Below the pieces are notes generated by a model. The model worked only from the letters and a program-made list of their open reading frames with translations. It was not told the origin of the DNA and ran no database searches. A DNA stretch of 35,380 nt from the NCBI RefSeq assembly GCF_002705925.1, contig NZ_NKRE01000001.1:5055986-5091365 (forward strand), in the 5' to 3' direction. The translations under genes were made by a program, and so were the position numbers. Within the stretch, counting starts at the first letter, position 1, and each line of letters begins with the position of its first letter. This stretch comes from Mycobacterium ostraviense (GTDB taxonomy: Bacteria > Actinomycetota > Actinomycetes > Mycobacteriales > Mycobacteriaceae). Of this stretch, positions 29,706 through 35,380 are shown in pieces.

Positions 29706-30368
29706 ATGGATTGGCAGGCGATCACGGCGGCCTTTGACCGGTTGGATGCGGCGCTGGATGTGGTGGTGGGCCTGAACTTTGACGCGCTGAGCACCGCGCA
29801 GTGGTTGACGCTGCTGGGGCGCTGCGAACAGGCGCGCCGACGCCTCCCGGTGCCCGAGCATCAGCTGATCAACCACCTGGCCCGCCAGGCCAGCGCCGCA
29901 GAACTGGGCGGCAAGCTGTCGCATGCGATCGCCGAGTGGACGTTGATCAGCCGTGCCGAGGCCAGCCGGCGCATTAATGTGGCCGCCGATCTGGGGCCGC
30001 GGCGCTCGCTGACCGGTGAGCCGATCGCCCCGGCGCTGGCCGCCACCGCCGCCGCTCAACGCGACGCCACCATCGGCGCCAAGGAGCGTGGCTGCTCGGC
30101 CCCAGGCTGCGACGTCAAAGGGTATTAGTGCTAAGTCCACCATGTGATTCCGTTCGCCGAGTCGCCCACCACCGACATCGATCAACTGACCTTCGCCTGC
30201 GGACCTGACCACTAACTCCTCGACAAAGGCTGGATTACCCGCAAAAACACCCACGGCGACACCGAATGGATCCCCCCGGCCCACCAAGACCGCGGCCAAC
30301 CCCGCACCAACACGTTCCATCACCCCAAAAAACTGCTCCGCGACGGAGACGACGACGAAACGGAGTAA
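29706..30368 (+). pseudogene. Broken DUF222/HNH endonuclease gene of the REP13E12 type
   Basis: The frame starts MDWQAITAAFDRLDAALDVV, the DUF222 beginning of mycobacterial REP13E12-family proteins, and runs to AKERGCSAPGCDVKGY. There it meets TAG, TAA and, 30 codons further on, another TAA. Between and after the stops the same frame reads VHHVIPFAESPTTDIDQLTF and then LLDKGWITRKNTHGDTEW, the HNH part. The three stops lie at about 30126, 30132 and 30213. The frame is intact over 221 codons otherwise, so the damage is by substitutions. About 200 residues usual for the middle of this family are also missing, between LTGEPIAPALAATAAAQRD and the Cys motif. A dead gene. Confidence 0.85.
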
Positions 30369-30388
30369 CTCCGCCAACCCAGGGTTAA

Positions 30389-31585
30389 CTAATGCATGTC
30401 GGCCAGCGCCCGGCCCATTCGCGATACGGCTTCGGTCAGAATGGCTGGGCTGGTCGCAAAATTGATGCGCACATGCCCGTCCCCGCCCGTCCCGAAGACG
30501 TGGCCGGAACTCAGCGCCACGCGGGCGTGGTCCCGGAACCACCTGGCCGGACCCGACAGGTCCGACACCACCGCAAGGCCGTCGGCGGCCCGTTCGGCGA
30601 AACCGAGTGCGCGACAGTCCAGCCATGCCAGGTAAGTTCCTTGCGGCCACAGGTATTTCACCCCGGGAAGGTATTGCTCGACCAGACCACCCAATAACGT
30701 TCGGTTGGTCTCCAGGCCCTGCAGCACGGCGTCGAGCCAATCGCCGCCGCCGCGAAATGCTTCGGTGTGCGAGATGACACCGAGATGGCTTGGCCCGTGA
30801 CTGACCTCCTCGGGCATGCGGCGAAGATCGCGGGCCGCTTCGGCGCCGGCGATGGCCACAGCGGCTTTGATCCCGCAGAGATTCCAAGCTTTCGAGGCGG
30901 ACATCAAGCTGAATGCGTTCTCGGCGCCGGGCACGCTCAGGTACGGGGTGAATCGCGCCCCGCTCATGACGAGCGGAGCATGAATCTCGTCGGACACCAC
31001 CCGGATGCCGAACCGGCGTGCGAGTTGGGCGATCTCGCTCAGTTCGTCGACGGTGTGCACGGCGCCGGTCGGGTTGTGGGGATTGCACAACAGGTAGGCG
31101 ACGTTCCCGCTCGACTGACGGGCACGAGCGAATGCCTGCTCCAACGTCTCCATATCGATCCGGCCGTCGACACCGAGCGGTGCTTCGATGACCCGGCGGC
31201 CGTCATGGGACACGAACGCGTAGAAGGGTGCGTACACCGGCGAATTGACGATGACCGCGTCACCGCGGTCGGTGACCAGGCGCAGTAGCTCGACAACCCC
31301 GAGCATCACGTCGGGCACGATCGCGGTGCGGCCGACCTCCAGATCGTGCCAATTCCAACGTTGCGAGGCGAATTCGGCCACCGCTTCGGCGTAGGCGGTG
31401 CCGTGAGGATATCCGGTGTCCCCGCGGTCGACGGCGCTGTGGATGGCGGAAGCCACCGTCGGCGCAAGGTTGACATCCATCTCCGCGACCCACAGCGGCA
31501 GGATATCGGCCGGGTAAGCACGCCATTTCATGCTGGTGCGGCTCTGTAATTGCTCGAGCGATAGCTCCTCGAGTGGACTCGTCAC
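30389..31585 (-). CDS. PatB/MalY-type aminotransferase, probable cystathionine beta-lyase (Rv2294-like)
   Basis: This 398-residue PLP enzyme of fold type I has the PLP lysine in SASKAWNLCGIKAAVAIAG, substrate-binding LLCNPHNPTGAVHTVDEL, the cofactor Asp in RVVSDEIHAPLV, and the arginine near the end in HVRINFATS. The opening SMKWRAYPADILPLWVAEMD is characteristic of the MalY/PatB C-S-lyase group. Such enzymes cleave cystathionine or cysteine conjugates, giving homocysteine, pyruvate and ammonia. It resembles Rv2294. The upstream gene (31616-32734) ends 30 bases before the ATG at 31585, so they may be co-transcribed. Confidence 0.9.
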   Translation of the reverse strand: MTSPLEELSLEQLQSRTSMKWRAYPADILPLWVAEMDVNLAPTVASAIHSAVDRGDTGYPHGTAYAEAVAEFASQRWNWHDLEVGRTAIVPDVMLGVVELLRLVTDRGDAVIVNSPVYAPFYAFVSHDGRRVIEAPLGVDGRIDMETLEQAFARARQSSGNVAYLLCNPHNPTGAVHTVDELSEIAQLARRFGIRVVSDEIHAPLVMSGARFTPYLSVPGAENAFSLMSASKAWNLCGIKAAVAIAGAEAARDLRRMPEEVSHGPSHLGVISHTEAFRGGGDWLDAVLQGLETNRTLLGGLVEQYLPGVKYLWPQGTYLAWLDCRALGFAERAADGLAVVSDLSGPARWFRDHARVALSSGHVFGTGGDGHVRINFATSPAILTEAVSRMGRALADMH

Positions 31586-31615
31586 TGTTGCAGATTACGG
31601 CGCTCGGATACGGAG

Positions 31616-32734
31616 TCACCGAGCGGCAAAGGCGTGCGCGGGGATGGTCAATGGCAAATCCACCGAACTGAGCAGGCCCGGCTCCGCGGCGATGACATAG
31701 GGGACGGCATTCACGACGCGCATTGCCGTGGCGACCATCGCGCCGGCCCCAGAGGTCATTCCTGCGATTCCGGCTCGACGCGGGTCCCGCAGCGCAGCCG
31801 CCATGGTGCAGTCGATGTCGGGGTCCCCGGTGATCACGATGCGATACGACAGGTCACCCACACCGGTCGGCCAGTCGGGCGCGACGTCGTGCGCGAGCCG
31901 GGTGACGTGCTCGATGACGATGACTTCGCGGTCCTCGGCCACGCCGATCGCCTGCATGCGTATCGCCCCGCATGTTCCTGCTGCGACCGTGCCCATCGCC
32001 ACGTTCAGCGTCCGGCTCGTGACGGCGCGATCGAATCTCTCACGGATTTCCTGCAATTGGAGTCCGAGCGCGTCGGCGATCAATCGGATCTGTCGCTGCC
32101 ATTCGCCGGCTATCGCGCCGGGAATGGCGACCCAGGGTTGGTAGTCGAGCGATTGTCCGAATCCCAGCCCATTGATCATGATGTCGGCGACGCCGTAGTC
32201 GGCATACAGGCCGATCTCGAAGGCGTGGATCTTCTCGATGGTCGACGACTGGGTGGACAGCACCAACGGCAGGTAATCGGCGGCGAAGCCCGGTTCGATG
32301 CCCGAGGCATACAGCGACGCCCGGCCATGCCTGGCCGCGGCGGCGAGTTGATCACGCCATTCGGTGGGCTGGTAGGCATGCGGATTGACCAGCCGGGTCG
32401 TACTGGTCGTGACGACGTTGATTCCCGCTTCGAGCAGCTTCAGGTAGCCGGGGATCGCAAGTGCGTCGCGTTCGGGGCCGGCGGCCGCATAGACCACGCA
32501 TTCGGGCTCGAGGGCAATCAGTGCGTCCGCGTCATTGGTGGCCGCAAGACCTATCGGCTCCCCGTTGGCGAGATCGCCGGCGTCCTTGCCGACCTTTTCG
32601 GGCGAATGTACCCACACCCCAACAAGTTCCAGATTCGGGCGGCGCTGGATGGCGCGGATGGCGATCGACCCGATGCCACCCGTTGCCCACACCACCACAC
32701 GGTGCGCCATCGCTTCTCCACCAAGGTTGGCCAT
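31616..32734 (-). CDS. DapB-like NAD(P)-dependent oxidoreductase
   Basis: This 372-residue protein has a Rossmann start, HRVVVWATGGIGSIAIRAIQ, and NLELVGVWVHSPEKVGKDAG, typical of the dihydrodipicolinate-reductase-like N-terminal domain. Related mycobacterial proteins are numerous and mostly uncharacterised; one branch includes 2,4-diaminopentanoate dehydrogenase. The C-terminal half (about 150-350) contains YASGIEPGFAADYLPLVLST and GYGVADIMINGLGFG-like sequence (ADYGVADIMINGLGFGQSL). Two starts are possible: the ATG at 32734 (AAGGGG upstream) or 32710 (GGAGAA upstream). It precedes the PatB-like gene on the same strand. The substrate is unknown. Confidence 0.85.
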   Translation of the reverse strand: MANLGGEAMAHRVVVWATGGIGSIAIRAIQRRPNLELVGVWVHSPEKVGKDAGDLANGEPIGLAATNDADALIALEPECVVYAAAGPERDALAIPGYLKLLEAGINVVTTSTTRLVNPHAYQPTEWRDQLAAAARHGRASLYASGIEPGFAADYLPLVLSTQSSTIEKIHAFEIGLYADYGVADIMINGLGFGQSLDYQPWVAIPGAIAGEWQRQIRLIADALGLQLQEIRERFDRAVTSRTLNVAMGTVAAGTCGAIRMQAIGVAEDREVIVIEHVTRLAHDVAPDWPTGVGDLSYRIVITGDPDIDCTMAAALRDPRRAGIAGMTSGAGAMVATAMRVVNAVPYVIAAEPGLLSSVDLPLTIPAHAFAAR

Positions 32735-32968
32735 CGTTGGCCCCTTCGGCTGCGGTGACGAAAAATACCGAATATTTGATCCGCAAGTTAACAGTGCCCG
32801 GTCGATAGGTCAAGCTCCAACAGCTGAATGCCACGCTTCGCCCACCGAATGGGGAGAACAAAAGTTAGGTCATGCGCGGGTGGCGAAACCACCTCACGTT
32901 CTTCTGCGACCTCGCATCGGCACTGCTGACCATCCCGGCGAAATCGCCGCGGTGTGGGCCGACCCGCC

Positions 32969-33955
32969 CTAGTCGCTCTGGTCCACCAAGACCGCGCCGT
33001 CGGGCCGGTTCCCCAGCGTCTGCAGCCCGACGTCCTCCCCGCCGGCGGTGACGCGCACGATCTCGGCCAATTCCGCGGGCGCGTCACATTGCAAATAGTG
33101 ATCGGCGCCGGGCACCACCCAGTAGCGGCTGCGCCCCGGCTGGTCTTTCAGATACGCCTGCCAGACATGGTTGGCGACGCGCAGCGGCGCCACGCTGTCG
33201 TGCAGTCCCCAGACCAGCGTGGCGTTCAGGGACATCGTGGAAAGCTCGTCGAGCCAACGGGTTTCGTCGGCAGCCCGTTCATGCAGATACTGAACGGTGG
33301 CGGGCAGCACCGAGATTCCGTCGTTGTGGGCAAAGCACTTCGCCAGTGCGGCGATCTCCGGGTCGTCCAGCGTCCGTCGCGGGATGAAGGTGCTGGCTCC
33401 CAGCCCGGCCGCCAGCAGCTCGGGGGTCGTCGCGGCGGCGGTGGCCCGCCCCGTTGCCGGGTCGAGCAGCGCCGTTTGGAACGCGGTGAGGTTCGACAGC
33501 GGCAGGTAGATGTTGGCGTTGGTGATGACCACATCGAGCGGCAGCGCCGGTTGGTCCTCGCCGGCCAGCATGCCCAGCGCGATCATGCCCACGCTGCTGC
33601 CACGGTCGTGGGTGAGCATCCGGAACTCGGTCAGCTGCCACACCCGCGTGATGGCGTGAACGAGCAGTCGGGCGTCGTCATACAACGAGTAGACGTAGGG
33701 CGCGGACGGTTTGTCGGACAGTCCGTAGCCCGGGAAGTCAAGCACGAAGATGTCGAAATCCGAGCCCAGCTCACCCGCCAACCCGAAGTAGTCGATGCTG
33801 GACGTCGGGAAGCCGTGCACCAGCACCAGCGCCGGCGCCCCGGGCGTGCCGCAGCGGCGGCTGAACACCGACACTTCAGCGCCGTCGTTGGCGGCGGTGG
33901 TCGACCGCCAATGCAATTGCGTTCCGCCGCTGTGCCATTCGGTGAAGATGTCCAA
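32969..33955 (-). CDS. Alpha/beta hydrolase, epoxide hydrolase/dehalogenase-like
   Basis: This 328-residue hydrolase has the oxyanion loop LVLVHGFPTSSIDYFGLAG, DFPGYGLSDKPSAPYVYSLY, the nucleophile elbow LTHDRGSSVGMIALG with Asp as nucleophile, a possible acid Asp in LVWGLHDSVAPL and the His of VPGADHYLQCDAPAE. This order fits epoxide hydrolases and haloalkane dehalogenases. The start is a TTG at 33955 (LDIFTEWHSGG) with GAGAGGAC seven bases upstream; no ATG lies near, and the open frame beyond runs into the next gene on the opposite side of the ribosome site. It is 32 bases after the M23-type lipoprotein gene. Substrate not known. Confidence 0.88.
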   Translation of the reverse strand: MDIFTEWHSGGTQLHWRSTTAANDGAEVSVFSRRCGTPGAPALVLVHGFPTSSIDYFGLAGELGSDFDIFVLDFPGYGLSDKPSAPYVYSLYDDARLLVHAITRVWQLTEFRMLTHDRGSSVGMIALGMLAGEDQPALPLDVVITNANIYLPLSNLTAFQTALLDPATGRATAAATTPELLAAGLGASTFIPRRTLDDPEIAALAKCFAHNDGISVLPATVQYLHERAADETRWLDELSTMSLNATLVWGLHDSVAPLRVANHVWQAYLKDQPGRSRYWVVPGADHYLQCDAPAELAEIVRVTAGGEDVGLQTLGNRPDGAVLVDQSD

Positions 33956-33987
33956 GATGAGGTCCTCTCGACGGTCTTGGGCCGGTC

Positions 33988-35271
33988 TTATGCAAAAGTC
34001 GCTATCGCCAGCAAGAGCGGCAGCTGGTTGGAGCGAAGTTCGGGTGCCTGCAGTCGCTCTGGCCCGAAGAACGAGCCGCTGAGGTAGTTGTCGGCGTTCC
34101 ACACCGGCGCGGTGCTCACCTGACCTTGGTAACTGAAGTTGTCCAGCACATAGGGAACGGCGTCGGATTCCAGCAGCGAGGGGCCGTTCATCAGCTGGAA
34201 GTGCAGGTGCGGGGCGTTGGAGTTGCCCGTGTTGCCCAGCTTGGCGATCTGTTGGCCCTTCTTGACCTTGTCACCGGGTTTGACCAGCAGCGTCCCTTTG
34301 ATGAGGTGCGCGTAGAGCGCGTACACGCCGTCACCGAGATCCAGGACGATGTGATTGCCGTCGATGGTGTTGATTGTCATCTTGGCGGCCAGGGCAGGAT
34401 CGGCTGCTGGCAGGATGCCCGGTACGTTGGCTTCCACAGTATCCAGCGTCGAGGCCACGGTGCCGTCGGCCACCGCGTAGACGGGAACTCCGTACGAGAC
34501 GTAACTTTCGTTGCGGGTTTGGTCTCCGACGTAGAAATTGCCCTGGTCGTCCATGCGCATCCAGTCGATCGCAAAACGCTGGCTGTTGTTCAGCTTCATG
34601 TTGACCGGCATGATGGCGTCACGGTGCGCCCAGCCCGGATCGCAGCACCCGTTGAACGCCACCCAATTGTTACCCCGCAGTGGCGGGCTGATCACCCGCG
34701 GCGTGCCGGCCGAGATGTCGAACGGAGCACCCAGGGTGTCCAGCGGGCCGGGTTCGTTGCTCACCGCCGGGTTGGTCACCCCGGTGCCATGCAGACTCAG
34801 CATGACCGTCTTCGGGAATTGCGCCAACGTGTCAAGGGTGAAGTCCAGTAGCAGCGTCCGCGATGTCTGGGGCGCGATGCTGAAGTCGGCGGAGGGCTGT
34901 TGGGTGAGCTGCCGTAATCGGTTGCAGTTTCCATAGTTACAGGCGGGGTCGACCAATTGCGGGCCGGCGAACGTGGCGAGCACCTTCTTGGGATCCTGCG
35001 CATCGACCACGTCGACGGCAGTGAGGCTGGCCGGTCCCCCGGTGGCATTGGTGATCTGCACGTCGAAGGCCAGGTGATACATGCCGTCACTGCCGGGGAA
35101 GGGAAACGTCGGCCGGCTGATCGGCGCAACGGTCAGCGGGGTGAAGGCGTCGGGCACCGTCACCCCCGCGAGTGGGTTGGTTCTGGCCGGGGTGGTAGAC
35201 GCGCCGCCGGCGCCGGTCTGGGTGCTTGACGAGCACGCGGCGACCAACAGGATCACCCAGAAGGTGGCCAA
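33988..35271 (-). CDS. M23-type peptidase-domain lipoprotein
   Basis: This 427-residue secreted lipoprotein begins ATFWVILLVAACSSSTQTGA, a lipoprotein signal peptide with lipobox LVAAC, so it should be anchored outside the membrane. The middle is an Ig-like beta region (about 40-170). The M23 (lysostaphin-type) domain follows: QRFAIDWMRMDDQGNFYVGD, GNHIVLDLGDGVYALYAHL, GDKVKKGQQIAKLGNTGNS and the zinc motif APHLHFQLM. The first zinc motif of active enzymes, H-x-G-x-D, here reads R-F-A-I-D, though AHRD lies 20 residues before. The enzyme could cut peptidoglycan cross-links or be a scaffold. The start is a TTG at 35271 with AAGGAAA upstream, the only candidate that gives a signal peptide. Confidence 0.88.
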   Translation of the reverse strand: MATFWVILLVAACSSSTQTGAGGASTTPARTNPLAGVTVPDAFTPLTVAPISRPTFPFPGSDGMYHLAFDVQITNATGGPASLTAVDVVDAQDPKKVLATFAGPQLVDPACNYGNCNRLRQLTQQPSADFSIAPQTSRTLLLDFTLDTLAQFPKTVMLSLHGTGVTNPAVSNEPGPLDTLGAPFDISAGTPRVISPPLRGNNWVAFNGCCDPGWAHRDAIMPVNMKLNNSQRFAIDWMRMDDQGNFYVGDQTRNESYVSYGVPVYAVADGTVASTLDTVEANVPGILPAADPALAAKMTINTIDGNHIVLDLGDGVYALYAHLIKGTLLVKPGDKVKKGQQIAKLGNTGNSNAPHLHFQLMNGPSLLESDAVPYVLDNFSYQGQVSTAPVWNADNYLSGSFFGPERLQAPELRSNQLPLLLAIATFA

Positions 35272-35380
35272 CGGTTTCCTTAGAGCCTGTTCGTAAACGG
35301 GTGTGACTGTAGTGGCAGATGATAGCGATGTGATAACGATTGCGTGTCATGTGAGGGCGTGAGGCGGGGCTCGCGGTAGC

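Noticed and set aside
29679..31088. Minus-strand open frame of 469 codons over the HNH remnant and the PatB gene
   Set aside because: It overlaps the well-supported PatB-like gene in another frame and has no family features.
31634..32758. Plus-strand open frame of 374 codons opposite the DapB-like gene
   Set aside because: Composition is Arg/His/Asp-rich and no motif is visible; the minus-strand protein has a clear Rossmann start.
32954..34087. Plus-strand open frame of 377 codons opposite the alpha/beta hydrolase
   Set aside because: Shadow of a hydrolase with intact nucleophile and His motifs.
1..35380. tRNA, rRNA, CRISPR arrays and complete insertion sequences
   Set aside because: I looked for tRNA-like cloverleafs, regular spaced repeats and transposase motifs and saw none. 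A tRNA scan and an IS search would settle it.

Overview
The window is GC-rich, densely coded actinobacterial DNA. Many products closely match the Mycobacterium dormancy (DosR/DevR) regulon: HspX, Acg-type nitroreductases, the two-domain Rv2030c protein, PfkB, universal stress proteins (USPs), the Rv2004c kinase-like protein, DevR and a DevS/DosT haem kinase. REP13E12-type HNH debris and a lipoprotein at the right end also fit Mycobacterium. I infer a nontuberculous mycobacterium or close relative; species cannot be told. Comparisons with M. tuberculosis genes rest on memory of those proteins, not on a search.

Layout. (1) 145-497: decayed LysX/DUF2156-type remnant. (2) 619-6392, minus strand: an overlapping operon coding for an AMP-forming acyl/acetyl-CoA synthetase, E1alpha, E1beta and lipoyl-E2 of a 2-oxoacid dehydrogenase, and an acyl carrier protein, followed by a flavin split-barrel protein. 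No E3 is present. (3) 6653-15833, plus strand: acg, a ctpF 3' remnant, a small unknown gene, hspX, the Rv2030c-like gene, pfkB, a USP, devR and a devS/dosT-like kinase. (4) 15898-22590: divergent USPs, an Rv2004c-like gene, a second acg and two overlapping ketoacyl-synthase-III genes. The second of these keeps the active-site Cys but lacks the usual His and Asn. (5) 22660-35271: apparently ordinary accessory metabolism. It holds DoxX and haloalkane dehalogenase genes, a SRPBCC/SDR/flavin-monooxygenase cluster, cysQ, a membrane protein and PadR pair sharing a phased operator, a broken HNH gene, a PatB-type lyase, a DapB-like oxidoreductase, an alpha/beta hydrolase and an M23-type lipoprotein.

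Regions 2-4 look like one expanded hypoxia/redox island that contains its own sensor kinase and response regulator. Before several of these genes I can read paired DosR-like boxes about 22 bp apart, often with a TANNNT-like -10 element about 31 bp after the centre of the proximal box. The clearest site (10/10 core) precedes hspX. The part least like the well-known regulon is the acyl-activating/2-oxoacid dehydrogenase/ACP operon plus the KAS-III pair. Together these could form a hypoxia-linked acyl-transfer and condensation pathway; that link is inference.
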